Of a stretch of 64,000 nt of DNA, positions 36,032-45,475 are shown piece after piece. The notes beneath the pieces were generated by a model. The model ran no database searches and was not told where the DNA came from. It saw nothing but the letters and a program-made list of their open reading frames with translations. The stretch's first letter is position 1. Each line of letters starts with the position of its first letter. Source of the stretch: Bacillus sp. FJAT-42376 (GTDB lineage Bacteria > Bacillota > Bacilli > Bacillales > Bacillaceae); NCBI RefSeq assembly GCF_003816055.1, contig NZ_CP033906.1, forward strand, positions 2,728,001 through 2,792,000. Reading direction: 5' to 3'. A program made the translations under genes and the position numbers.

Positions 36032-37381
36032 TTACATAATCATATTAAGGTAAATCCAGCCGAGCAAGAAGAATACAGTAGCTGCAGTCGTAAGCGGAAT
36101 CACAAGAATGGTTATTTTCAAATAGCTTTTCCATTTGAATTTTATCCCGTTCTCTTTAAGGATGAACATCCACAGCATGGTAGCCAGGGTTCCAATCGGT
36201 GTTACAAGAGACCCGATGTCACTGCCGATAATAATCGCCATGTATGATGCTTTCAGAATGACCGGACTCAAGTGAGCATCCGATAAGGCAAGCATCATCA
36301 GCATCAACGCCGGATGATTATTGATCAAATTTGAGAGAACAGACGTGACTAAAGCAATGGTCATAGATGACTCCACAAGAGGCATTTGCTCAACGATATC
36401 CGTTAAATATTTCGTCAGTTCAGCTGTAATCCCCACGTTGTTTAAAGAGAAAATGAGGATATACATTGAAAAAGCGAATATAAACACATGCCACGGTGCC
36501 TTAGCCAATGTTTTTCTCATTGAAATCTGATAATTTTTCCGGGTTAGCATATACAGCAGCAGAACACCTGCGATAGAAAGAAAGGACAGGGACAGGCCGA
36601 GGAGAGAACTGCTGATCAGAACTAACCTCATTCCTAAAATAAAACAGCAGATTAGAACCACATGGCGGGAATTGATTTTTGCCTGTGGCACTGGTTTAAG
36701 CGGATGATGGAATCTGCTGGAATCAAACGTCACGGATCCTGAATGAAATTGCTTCGGGATTTTTTTCCTAAACAATACATATAAAAGGAAGGTGAGAAAA
36801 ACCACTCCCATTGTGGCCGGAAGAAACATCATCCATACATGTTCATGCAGGGACATTCCAATAATCTTTAGTGCAACTAAATTGACCACATTGCTGACTC
36901 CGATGGGAGCACTTGATGCCGTAGCGATCAGCGCACTCGTCAGCAGAATGGGAATCTTCTCATGCTTTTTAAAGGAAGTGGCATTCAGAAGTTTAATCAG
37001 CAGCGGAGTTAAAATCAATATACATCCATCATTGTTAAAAAGAAGCGTCATTAGATAACTTAAACCTGCAGTCAGCCAGAAAAGCCTTATCCCCGAATTT
37101 CGGGACCGTTTAATTAAATACTCTGCGACCAGCTGGAAAAAGCCGATTTTATCCAATATTAAAGCGAGAATGAAGTTGGAAATGATGGTTATGGACGCAT
37201 CTTCTATTTTAAAATAGATTTGCGAAATATCAGAGAGGGATACAATCCCAAGCAGGACGACTATCAGGGCTCCTGCGCTCGAATAAATCGCTTCATTAAG
37301 CTTCATCGGCCTTGTAATGACAAGTATCATCGTAAATAGGAAAATAATCGTTGCAGCGGCAAAGCCGGGTGAAAATATCAT
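36032..37381 (-). CDS. ArsB/NhaD-type ion permease
   Basis: 449 residues with about eleven or twelve membrane helices, e.g. FAAATIIFLFTMILVITRP, ITIISNFILALILDKIGFF, and a conserved LFNNDGCILILTPLLI re-entrant region near residue 115, with a second SNLINNHPALMLMMLALS near 360. The paired NND/NNHP elements are typical of the ion-transporter superfamily (ArsB, NhaD, DASS). Substrate could be arsenite, sodium or an organic anion; no ars regulator or reductase is nearby. GAGAGGGGG precedes the ATG at 37381. Lies between the coat genes and spoIVA. Confidence 0.8.
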   Translation of the reverse strand: MIFSPGFAAATIIFLFTMILVITRPMKLNEAIYSSAGALIVVLLGIVSLSDISQIYFKIEDASITIISNFILALILDKIGFFQLVAEYLIKRSRNSGIRLFWLTAGLSYLMTLLFNNDGCILILTPLLIKLLNATSFKKHEKIPILLTSALIATASSAPIGVSNVVNLVALKIIGMSLHEHVWMMFLPATMGVVFLTFLLYVLFRKKIPKQFHSGSVTFDSSRFHHPLKPVPQAKINSRHVVLICCFILGMRLVLISSSLLGLSLSFLSIAGVLLLYMLTRKNYQISMRKTLAKAPWHVFIFAFSMYILIFSLNNVGITAELTKYLTDIVEQMPLVESSMTIALVTSVLSNLINNHPALMLMMLALSDAHLSPVILKASYMAIIIGSDIGSLVTPIGTLATMLWMFILKENGIKFKWKSYLKITILVIPLTTAATVFFLLGWIYLNMIM

Positions 37382-37623
37382 GGTGTTCCCCCTCTCTCTT
37401 TCAATAAACGCTTGTCTTGCTCCATCACCCGTACTGTATTTATATGAGACTATCAAATAATTGCCTGATAATAATACCTATTGGCTGTAAAATCCGCTGA
37501 TTCCTATGAAGGCTGCGGACGGAATCCAGGCATCCGTCAAACAGCCGGCATCATTATCCGGATATCAGCCCCGCAAGCTGTGTATGTGCTTTCGGATATA
37601 TATATCCACTATATATGTACGCA

Positions 37624-37653
37624 CAAAAAAACCCGTCTCCATAGTGGACGGGT
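37624..37653 (-). terminator. Terminator of spoIVA
   Basis: GACCCGTC...GACGGGT stem (37631-37637 with 37647-37653) followed by seven T residues on the minus strand; eight bases past the spoIVA stop. Confidence 0.85.
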
Positions 37654-37661
37654 CATTTGTT

Positions 37662-39140
37662 TTATAGGATGATTGCGATCAGTCCGCCTGATCCTTCATT
37701 AATAATTCGTTCGAGCGTTTCTTTTAGCTTATATCTTGCATTCTCTGGCATGAGCGAAAGCTTTGCCTGAATGCCTTCCCGGACAATGGAGCTGAGTGAG
37801 CGCCCGAAAATATCGGAATTCCAGATGGACAGCGGATCATCCTCAAAATCCTGCATTAAGTAGCGTACAAGCTCCTCACTTTGTTTTTCCGTTCCAATGA
37901 TCGGAGAAAACTCTGATTCTACATCTACTTTTATCATATGAATTGAAGGGGCGACCGCTTTCAGTCTGACTCCGAACCTGGATCCCTGACGGATGATCTC
38001 CGGTTCATCAAGGCTCATATCCGACAGCGCAGGTGCAGCGACACCGTAACCTGTCTGTTTTACCATCCGGAGGGCATCCGACACCTGATCATATTCCGCT
38101 TTCGCATAAGCAAAATCCTGCATCAGCTGGAGGAGATGGTCCTTTCCTCTAATTTCAACTCCAACCACTTCCCGGAGGATATCATCATAAAGATAATCAG
38201 GTGCATACAAATCAATCTCAGCAATTCCCTGGCCCATTTCAATCCCCGCAAGACTCGCTCGTTCAATAAATTCATATTCACTGAAAAAGCTGACGACTCT
38301 GTCTACATCTCTTAAGCGCTTGATATCTTTTACCGTGTCTTTAACCGCTTCCTGATAGCTTTCACGCAGCCAGTGGTTTTCTCTAAGCACCATAACCCAG
38401 CTCGGAAGATTCACGTTCACTTCAAGCACCGGAAACTCATACAGCGCCTCTCTCAGGACATTCATAACATCACTGTCCCTCATGCTTTCAACACTCATCG
38501 CAAGTACGGGTATGTCGTACTTTTCGTTCAGCTGCTGCTTCAGTCTCTCCGTATCCGGGTGATAAGGCTGGACCGTATTGATGACCATAATAAATGGTTT
38601 TCCTACTTCTTTCAGCTCATCAATGACACGTTCTTCGGCTTCGATATAATCTGTTCTCGGAATTTCACCAATCGATCCATCTGTTGTTACGACAACTCCA
38701 ATGGTTGAATGCTCCTGAATGACTTTCCGGGTTCCGATTTCAGCAGCTTCATGGAACGGGATCGGCTCTTCATACCATGGAGTTGTAATCATCCTTGGCC
38801 CGTTTTCATCTTCATATCCTTTTGCCCCCGGTACCGTATACCCCACACAATCGACAAGCCTGATATTCACTTCCAGCCCGTCTTCCACATGAACACTGAC
38901 CGCTTGATTTGGTACAAATTTCGGTTCTGTTGTCATAATGGTCCTGCCGGCTGCACTTTGAGGCAGTTCATCCTGGGCACGCGCTTTATCCGCCTCGCTG
39001 CCGATGTTCGGAAGAACCACTAGCTCCATAAATTTCTTAATAAATGTAGATTTTCCCGTTCTGACTGCTCCGACTACGCCAAGATAAATATCACCGCCGG
39101 TGCGTTCAGCAATATCTTTAAAAATATCTACCTTTTCCAA
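37662..39140 (-). CDS. spoIVA: Stage IV sporulation protein A, coat-basement ATPase
   Basis: 492 residues, the same length as in B. subtilis. Polymerises on the forespore surface using ATP hydrolysis and anchors the coat. Walker A GAVRTGKSTFIKKF near residue 25, Walker B-type DCVGYTVPGAKGYEDENGPRM near 95 and the sensor threonines of TTDGSIGEIPR; C-terminal end RIINEGSGGLIAIIL is the SpoVM/membrane-contact part. TTG start with GGGAGGGG upstream. Confidence 0.98.
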   Translation of the reverse strand: MEKVDIFKDIAERTGGDIYLGVVGAVRTGKSTFIKKFMELVVLPNIGSEADKARAQDELPQSAAGRTIMTTEPKFVPNQAVSVHVEDGLEVNIRLVDCVGYTVPGAKGYEDENGPRMITTPWYEEPIPFHEAAEIGTRKVIQEHSTIGVVVTTDGSIGEIPRTDYIEAEERVIDELKEVGKPFIMVINTVQPYHPDTERLKQQLNEKYDIPVLAMSVESMRDSDVMNVLREALYEFPVLEVNVNLPSWVMVLRENHWLRESYQEAVKDTVKDIKRLRDVDRVVSFFSEYEFIERASLAGIEMGQGIAEIDLYAPDYLYDDILREVVGVEIRGKDHLLQLMQDFAYAKAEYDQVSDALRMVKQTGYGVAAPALSDMSLDEPEIIRQGSRFGVRLKAVAPSIHMIKVDVESEFSPIIGTEKQSEELVRYLMQDFEDDPLSIWNSDIFGRSLSSIVREGIQAKLSLMPENARYKLKETLERIINEGSGGLIAIIL

Positions 39141-39267
39141 GCGATCCCCTCCCGGTTTAGCTATATTGGGATACCCCGTTTTTTTTCACATTTTAAGGAC
39201 ACTATATGTCTATGATGTTGTCCTAATTGTTTATGCCTGATGAAGAAAAATTTTCATTCCCGGTTCA

Positions 39268-39399
39268 CTACATAATGCGAAATTCCTTCTTTTTTGCTGT
39301 CTCGGCACTCCGCAAGTTTTGGTCAATGCCAGATAAGGCTGCATCGACTTGACCGGGATTTTGCACGAAAGGCATCTTCTTCTGCCTTTCTTCATCCAT
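39268..39399 (-). CDS. Possible 43-residue protein between yphF and spoIVA
   Basis: ATG at 39399, beginning MDEERQKKMPFVQNPGQVDA, then LSGIDQNLRSAETAKKKEFRIM, stop TAG. Composition and codon choice look protein-like: charged, helical, no rare-codon runs. The ribosome site is weak (GAAGAG). It lies after the yphF terminator and 128 bases before spoIVA, so it would have its own promoter. Not recognised as a named family. Confidence 0.4.
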   Translation of the reverse strand: MDEERQKKMPFVQNPGQVDAALSGIDQNLRSAETAKKKEFRIM

Positions 39400-39420
39400 T
39401 GCTCTTCATATGAGGATTTA

Positions 39421-39462
39421 AAAAAACCCTTCTATCGGAGTGTATGGGTCTCCAGAAGGGTT
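39421..39462 (-). terminator. Terminator of yphE-yphF
   Basis: AACCCTTCT pairs perfectly with AGAAGGGTT around a 20-base loop; followed by TTTTTT on the minus strand. Seven bases past the yphF stop. Confidence 0.8.
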
Positions 39463-39468
39463 CATTCC

Positions 39469-40185
39469 TCAATTCTTCATAAAAACGGGTTCATTTTTTT
39501 TGTTAACGGTGTAAGGCTTGGAAAAGGCGGGTACAAAAACGGAATCTTCCACCAGTATATCCCTTATGTCTTCGCCTGGTTTAGGGTGTTTTCCTGTCTC
39601 TTTAAGCTTCATCTGCAAATCAATCCTGTAGTCTGCAAAAATCTCGCCGTCACTGCCGATTAAAAGAGGCAGCCGGTTCCCGGTATAGGGGCTCTCAGCG
39701 GTCGGTGCCTCTTTAAGCCCGAGTTTTTTATAATCGAGGGAAAACACACCCGCTTCATATACCTTTTTATATGGAGGGTAGCGGTTAGACTGGGTATACG
39801 CACTCAGCCGGATGCGCAAATCTCTTATCTCTTCTGCCATGCGCAAATCAATTAGCTTCACCTCAGGCTTTTTCTCTGCATCAATCAGAACATACTGATA
39901 GATTCCTCCATTTTCGTATGAAGTTCCTGGCGGCTCCGGTAAAAAACTTGGAACGATTTTTGAGAAATCAATTGGATATTTTTCATAGATTGGGGTTTTC
40001 ATATCTTTGTTTTTAATGGGCAATAGCCCTCCGGTATCATTCCGGTAATCATTCACTGCCTTTTGTACGCTCTCAAGCTGGTTTTCATAAGGAATTTGAT
40101 TTTGTACAAGCTTTGCATCAGGATATAAACACCCGCTTAAAAGCAGCAAAATAGCCATCCATCCAAAAGCAGCTAATTTTTTCAT
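39469..40185 (-). CDS. yphF: Predicted lipoprotein YphF
   Basis: About 238 residues. The N terminus MKKLAAFGWMAILLLLSGC is a type II signal peptide with lipobox LLSG-C, so the mature protein is probably lipid-anchored on the outer face of the membrane. The remainder is soluble and lysine-rich with no known domain. The ATG at 40185 follows GAGGTGA; a GTG three codons earlier lies inside that site. Function unknown; with yphE it forms a two-gene unit as in B. subtilis. Confidence 0.88.
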   Translation of the reverse strand: MKKLAAFGWMAILLLLSGCLYPDAKLVQNQIPYENQLESVQKAVNDYRNDTGGLLPIKNKDMKTPIYEKYPIDFSKIVPSFLPEPPGTSYENGGIYQYVLIDAEKKPEVKLIDLRMAEEIRDLRIRLSAYTQSNRYPPYKKVYEAGVFSLDYKKLGLKEAPTAESPYTGNRLPLLIGSDGEIFADYRIDLQMKLKETGKHPKPGEDIRDILVEDSVFVPAFSKPYTVNKKNEPVFMKN

Positions 40186-40202
40186 TTTCGTCACCTCTAA
40201 TG

Positions 40203-40406
40203 CTATTTGGATACTGGTCCGCTAAAAACAACGAAAATCATCAGAATTCCGGCCGATATCATGAACAGGTATGCAGCAGCGGATACAATTCCTTTTAAAA
40301 TTCCGCTCTTAATCTTGTATCTGCTCAAATAAATAGAAAAAACAGCAATAAACATAAAAACCATGGATGAAAGAGCAATCCACATTTTAATGAGGCCAGG
40401 TGTCAT
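40203..40406 (-). CDS. yphE: DUF2768 small membrane protein YphE
   Basis: 67 residues, two membrane helices (about 8-28 and 40-62) separated by a basic loop YLSRYKIKSG. This is the layout of DUF2768. GGGAGGG upstream of the ATG. Eight bases upstream of the yphF GTG/ATG region, so co-transcribed. Function unknown. Confidence 0.88.
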   Translation of the reverse strand: MTPGLIKMWIALSSMVFMFIAVFSIYLSRYKIKSGILKGIVSAAAYLFMISAGILMIFVVFSGPVSK

Positions 40407-40466
40407 AAACTTCCCTCCCGCAGGAATGTTAACGGTTACATTTAGGCTTGTCCAAATTTATTCTAA

Positions 40467-40503
40467 TTAAAACTGAAGTAAAGAGGGGGCATCCTTACTT
40501 CAG
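40467..40503 (-). terminator. Terminator of the der/gpsA transcript
   Basis: CTGAAGTAA (40473-40481) pairs with TTACTTCAG (40495-40503); TTTTAATTAG follows on the minus strand. It lies about 210 bases past the gpsA stop; 40504-40713 holds no gene I can support, only short direct repeats of CATTTTCATG. Confidence 0.7.
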
Positions 40504-40713
40504 CTTAGGGGAAACAGACTAATGATCCCAGTCAAGAGTAACAACTCTGCAAATGCTTCGGTTTATTTTATGCGATCCAATGATGAGTTGCATCCTCAAA
40601 TGCCTATTTTCATGCATTATTGCCCCATTTTCATGAGACATGGGCTTTTGAGGAACAGGCAAAGACTTGAATCTCTAGATATAGTATGCATTTTGCTCAA
40701 ATTAGAGGCATGG

Positions 40714-41751
40714 TTATTGCAAACGGTTCTCCATTATATTCACAAGGTCTTCCATTTCATGGGTTTTTCCTCTTCCCATTAACGAATCGACTGCCTTTTT
40801 AGGTGATTGCTGATGAAATAGAACATGATAAAGAGCTTCAGCAATCGGCATATTTACCTTGTATTTTTCAGCAAGCTGATAAGCGGCCTTTGTCGTTCTG
40901 ACCCCTTCAACTACCATTCCCATGCTGTTTAAGACTTCTTCAAGATCATGCCCTTTCCCGAGCATATTGCCGGCTCTCCAGTTCCGGGAGTGAACGCTCG
41001 TGCACGTTACAATCAAATCTCCAATTCCAGTCAGTCCTGAAAAAGTGAGCGGATTGCCGCCCATTACGCTCCCGAGCCTCGCAATTTCTGCCAGCCCCCT
41101 GGTAATCAAAGCTGCTTTGGCATTATCCCCGTATCCAAGACCATCGGTAATGCCTGCCGCAAGGGCAATCACATTTTTAAGTGCTCCTCCGATCTCTACG
41201 CCTACAAGATCCGGATTCGTATAAACCCTGAACTGCTGATTCATAAACAATTCCTGAACGAATTCAGCCGCCTCGAGGTTATCAGAAGAAGAAGTAACAG
41301 TGGTCGGATGCCTCAGACTGACTTCCTCTGCATGGCTTGGCCCTGATAAAACTACAAGGTCTTTCAGCCATTCCCCCGGAATTTCTTCTGAAATGATTTC
41401 TGAAATTCTTTTCAGGGAATCCGGCTCAATCCCTTTGCATACATGAACAATCGTAACAGGTTCTAAGATTATTTCGCGCACTTGCCCCAGCACTTCCCGG
41501 ATGGCTTTTGAAGGCACCGCAATAATAATCGTTCTGGCCCCTTCAAGAACGGCTTCTAGATCGGCTGATGCTGTAATTCCATCCGGCAGTTCAATCCCCG
41601 GCAAATACTTCAGGTTTTGCTTCTGAGCGTTAATTTCTTCCGCCAGTTCCTTCCTATGACTCCAAAGCCAAACATTATGGCCGTTATCAGCAAGTACTAA
41701 AGAAAGCGCGGTTCCCCAGCTTCCTGCACCAAGTAAGGCAATCTTATCCAA
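40714..41751 (-). CDS. gpsA: Glycerol-3-phosphate dehydrogenase [NAD(P)+]
   Basis: 345 residues. Reduces dihydroxyacetone phosphate to sn-glycerol-3-phosphate for phospholipid synthesis. NAD-binding GAGSWGTALSLVLADNGHNV at the N terminus, GPSHAEEV, EIGGALKNVIALAAGITDGL with catalytic Lys, and the C-terminal GLTGIGDLIVTCTSVHSRN. TTG start after CAGGGGGAG. Downstream of der by 34 bases. Confidence 0.98.
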   Translation of the reverse strand: MDKIALLGAGSWGTALSLVLADNGHNVWLWSHRKELAEEINAQKQNLKYLPGIELPDGITASADLEAVLEGARTIIIAVPSKAIREVLGQVREIILEPVTIVHVCKGIEPDSLKRISEIISEEIPGEWLKDLVVLSGPSHAEEVSLRHPTTVTSSSDNLEAAEFVQELFMNQQFRVYTNPDLVGVEIGGALKNVIALAAGITDGLGYGDNAKAALITRGLAEIARLGSVMGGNPLTFSGLTGIGDLIVTCTSVHSRNWRAGNMLGKGHDLEEVLNSMGMVVEGVRTTKAAYQLAEKYKVNMPIAEALYHVLFHQQSPKKAVDSLMGRGKTHEMEDLVNIMENRLQ

Positions 41752-41785
41752 TATTACTCCCCCTGCCCATCGTTCTCTTTATGAT

Positions 41786-43096
41786 TTATTTACGTGCTCT
41801 TGAGAATATTTTAATTGGTGTCCCTTCAAATCCAAAAGCTTCCCTAATACGGTTCTCGAGGAATCGTTCGTAAGAGAAATGCATCAGTTCCGGTTCGTTC
41901 ACAAAAATGGCAAAAGCGGGCGGCTTCACTGCAACTTGAGTGGCATAATAGATTTTCAGGCGTTTCCCTTTATCAGAAGGTGTAGGGTTCATCGCGACCG
42001 CATCCAGCACGACTTCGTTCAGGATATTCGTCTGCACTCTTAGTGAATGGTTTTCACTGACTTTAATAATTTCCGGAACTAATGTGTGAATTCGTTTTTT
42101 AGTCTTTGCCGAAAGGAAAACAATCGGTGCATAGCTTAAAAACAGGAAATGCTCCCGAATTTTTTGTTCGAACGCCTTCATGGTTTTTTCATCTTTTTCG
42201 ACAACGTCCCATTTATTTACGACAATAATGACCGCTTTGCCCGCTTCATGGGCGTATCCTGCGATCTTCTTGTCCTGCTCAATGATTCCTTCCTCTCCGT
42301 TAATGACGACAAGAACAACATCTGAACGGTCGATTGCCTTCAGCGCCCTGAGCACACTATACTTTTCAGTCGTTTCATACACTTTTCCCTTTTTTCTCAT
42401 CCCGGCTGTATCAATAATGACATATTCCTGCCCGTTATGTTTAAAAGTCGTATCGACTGCATCTCTCGTTGTCCCTGCAATATCACTGACAATGACACGC
42501 TCTTCGCCGAGCATCGCATTCACAAGAGATGACTTTCCAACATTCGGTCTTCCAATCAGACTGAATTTAATAATCTCTTCATCGTAATCGGACTGGCTAA
42601 TGCCCGCAAAATGTTTAATGACATCGTCAAGCATGTCCCCAAGACCAATCCCGTGAGAACCCGAAATCGGAAATGGATCTCCAAAACCAAGCGCGTAAAA
42701 ATCGTACATCGCTTCTCTCATATCAGGATTATCGATTTTGTTGACTGCAAGAACAACCGGCTTTTTCGTACGGTAAAGAATTTTAGCTACCTCTTCATCC
42801 GCTGCAGTTACTCCTTCTCTTCCATTTGTCATAAAAATAATGACATCTGCTTCATCAATCGCAATCTCTGCCTGATGTCTGATTTGAGCCAAGAATGGCT
42901 CGTCTCCTATATCGATTCCGCCAGTATCAATAATATTGAATTCATAATTCAGCCATTCGCCTTTGTTATAAATCCTGTCCCTTGTCACCCCTGGACGGTC
43001 TTCCACTATGGATACACGCTCTCCTACAATCCGGTTAAAGATTGTGGATTTGCCTACATTCGGTCTTCCTACAATTGCCACTACTGGTTTTGCCAT
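41786..43096 (-). CDS. der: Ribosome-assembly GTPase Der (EngA)
   Basis: 436 residues, the length of B. subtilis Der. Two tandem GTPase domains with G1 boxes [14 protein letters not shown] (residue ~10) and [14 protein letters not shown] (~182), G3 DTGGID and [10 protein letters not shown]4 NKID and NKWD, then a KH-like domain. Acts in 50S subunit assembly. The frame is open 33 codons further, but the ATG at 43096 follows AAAGGATG and begins [17 protein letters not shown]. Confidence 0.98.
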   Translation of the reverse strand: MAKPVVAIVGRPNVGKSTIFNRIVGERVSIVEDRPGVTRDRIYNKGEWLNYEFNIIDTGGIDIGDEPFLAQIRHQAEIAIDEADVIIFMTNGREGVTAADEEVAKILYRTKKPVVLAVNKIDNPDMREAMYDFYALGFGDPFPISGSHGIGLGDMLDDVIKHFAGISQSDYDEEIIKFSLIGRPNVGKSSLVNAMLGEERVIVSDIAGTTRDAVDTTFKHNGQEYVIIDTAGMRKKGKVYETTEKYSVLRALKAIDRSDVVLVVINGEEGIIEQDKKIAGYAHEAGKAVIIVVNKWDVVEKDEKTMKAFEQKIREHFLFLSYAPIVFLSAKTKKRIHTLVPEIIKVSENHSLRVQTNILNEVVLDAVAMNPTPSDKGKRLKIYYATQVAVKPPAFAIFVNEPELMHFSYERFLENRIREAFGFEGTPIKIFSRARK

Positions 43097-43220
43097 TTCT
43101 TTTACATCCTTTCCAACACGATCCTGCATACGAGTCTGCTCTGCCGGCAAACGATTTCTGCTTGTATTAAACGAATTTATTATTAATACGATCATATCAT
43201 TTCAATCTTCATTAAATAAA

Positions 43221-43245
43221 CCCTTCATCAGTTTTCGCAGAAGGG
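43221..43245 (-). promoter_or_regulatory. Leader hairpin with T-run just downstream of the der promoter
   Basis: CCCTTC pairs with GAAGGG and is followed by TTTATTTAAT on the minus strand, only a few bases after the predicted start of transcription. It resembles a small terminator or a 5' stabilising stem; no ligand or protein site is apparent. Confidence 0.4.
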
Positions 43246-43256
43246 CATTCAAACCT

Positions 43257-43285
43257 ATCATATCAGCTTTTCTCTCAATAAACAA
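43257..43285 (-). promoter_or_regulatory. Sigma-A promoter of der-gpsA
   Basis: TTGTTT (43280-43285), 17 bases, TATGAT (43257-43262) on the minus strand, giving a leader of about 150 bases. The stretch 43290-43482, upstream of this, shows no gene. Confidence 0.6.
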
Positions 43286-43482
43286 TTTAATGTCGAACAT
43301 TTAAACCGGCCGCCGCGGGATTCAGGACAATGGCCGCTTATGCAGCCCAGCATCTTAATTGCCAGGCTGATTTTACCGGTTTAGATGAAATCGTTACCCA
43401 ATGGGCTTTTTTTAGGTCTATCTATTTCTCATATTTTAATGCAAAGCCTCTGCAGCCGTTATTAGGGGTTGCCTCTTTAGCG

Positions 43483-44094
43483 TTATGAGGCATTTCTGCT
43501 TTGTCTGGGCCTTATTTGCTTCTGGAATATCGGATTCCCTATTTTAAGCGTGTATTCAATCAGCATCCATATACTAAATCCCGCCATCCCCAGCAGGACA
43601 AAATCCAAAAACCAAGCCTCTCCTAGCTGTATGGATCCTGAAATAGGAAATATTATCCCTTCATACAGCAAATCACCATTGCAGCTGGCAAGCAGAAACA
43701 GCGCAAGTTTGTCTGAACCGTTTTTTCCGATGAACCCTGCTGAAATAAACATGATCGAAAAAAGTAGGAAAAATGGACTAAGCGTAAACCAGACTGGATC
43801 AAAAAGCTGCATAAGTTTAAGACCAGCAAACCCACCAGTCAGGCCTACAGCCGCCAGCATAAAACGCAGAGACCGGTGCAGATTGTGGCGAACCGTCCAT
43901 CCATATGCTGCTGCAGACAGCAGGAAATAAGCACACCCTGCTGTGCCGAAGGGTATGTGATAGGTAAACTGCTCAGAAATAATGAGAATTAAAAAAAAGA
44001 AAGACAAAAAAGTGCGGACAAGCGTCTTTTTCATTAAAAACGTATACACAATCCACATTGACCAGGCAACCCAATAAAAGATTATTCCTTCCAT
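43483..44094 (-). CDS. yphA: YphA family membrane protein
   Basis: About 203 residues, six or seven membrane helices from residue 3 onward (GIIFYWVAWSMWIVYTFLM, TFLSFFFLILIISEQFTYHI and so on), ending in a short basic tail. Matches the YphA/SeaA position between fni and der. AAAGGAGAGG precedes the ATG at 44094. Biochemical function unknown. Confidence 0.75.
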   Translation of the reverse strand: MEGIIFYWVAWSMWIVYTFLMKKTLVRTFLSFFFLILIISEQFTYHIPFGTAGCAYFLLSAAAYGWTVRHNLHRSLRFMLAAVGLTGGFAGLKLMQLFDPVWFTLSPFFLLFSIMFISAGFIGKNGSDKLALFLLASCNGDLLYEGIIFPISGSIQLGEAWFLDFVLLGMAGFSIWMLIEYTLKIGNPIFQKQIRPRQSRNAS

Positions 44095-44217
44095 CGTGAC
44101 CTCTCCTTTCCCTATCATTATGGAAAGAAAAAGTCTTTTTTAATCGGCTGTCCGGCATTTATGAGTGATTTATCAGAACTGAAGCAAACTACCAATAACT
44201 GAAAGGAGGTTATAAAG

Positions 44218-44352
44218 ATGGGAAAAGATCGTCAGGAAAAGAAACTGAAGCAAAGCAGACGAGTGGAATCAGACCGCGACCAAGCTCTTGAAAACAAGGG
44301 GGCTACTGGTCTTGAGAGTCCGGAACAGTCGAGGGAAAGAAACAGAAAATAA
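44218..44352 (+). CDS. ypzI: Small conserved protein YpzI
   Basis: 44 residues, too short for most ORF screens. AAAGGAGG eight bases before the ATG is a near-perfect ribosome site. Sequence begins MGKDRQEKKLKQSRRVESDR and ends SPEQSRERNRK: very hydrophilic, the YpzI family pattern of Bacillus (MGKDRQEKKLK...RVESDRDQ). On the plus strand between yphA and fni. Function unknown; the family is associated with sporulating bacilli. Confidence 0.88.
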   Translation: MGKDRQEKKLKQSRRVESDRDQALENKGATGLESPEQSRERNRK

Positions 44353-44357
44353 AAAAT

Positions 44358-44413
44358 AAGCCTATACGGCCCGATAACCTGACAGGCATCGGACCGTTAT
44401 AGGCTTTCCCTTT

Positions 44414-44415
<2 letters not shown>
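44358..44415. terminator. Bidirectional terminator between convergent ypzI and fni
   Basis: AAGCCTATACGGCCCGAT pairs with ATCGGACCGTTATAGGCTT with one or two mismatches; T-rich on both sides. It overlaps the fni stop region by two bases. Confidence 0.75.
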
Positions 44416-45466
<1,051 letters not shown>

Positions 45467-45475
45467 TCATCACCA

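Noticed and set aside
39141..39240. Sigma-E promoter boxes before spoIVA (GCATAAA and CATAGACA)
   Set aside because: Spacing of 15 is acceptable but the -10 matches only about five of eight positions; too weak to list although a sigma-E promoter is expected here.
43097..43195. N-terminal extension of Der to 43195
   Set aside because: The ATG at 43096 has a good ribosome site and gives the family length of 436 residues.
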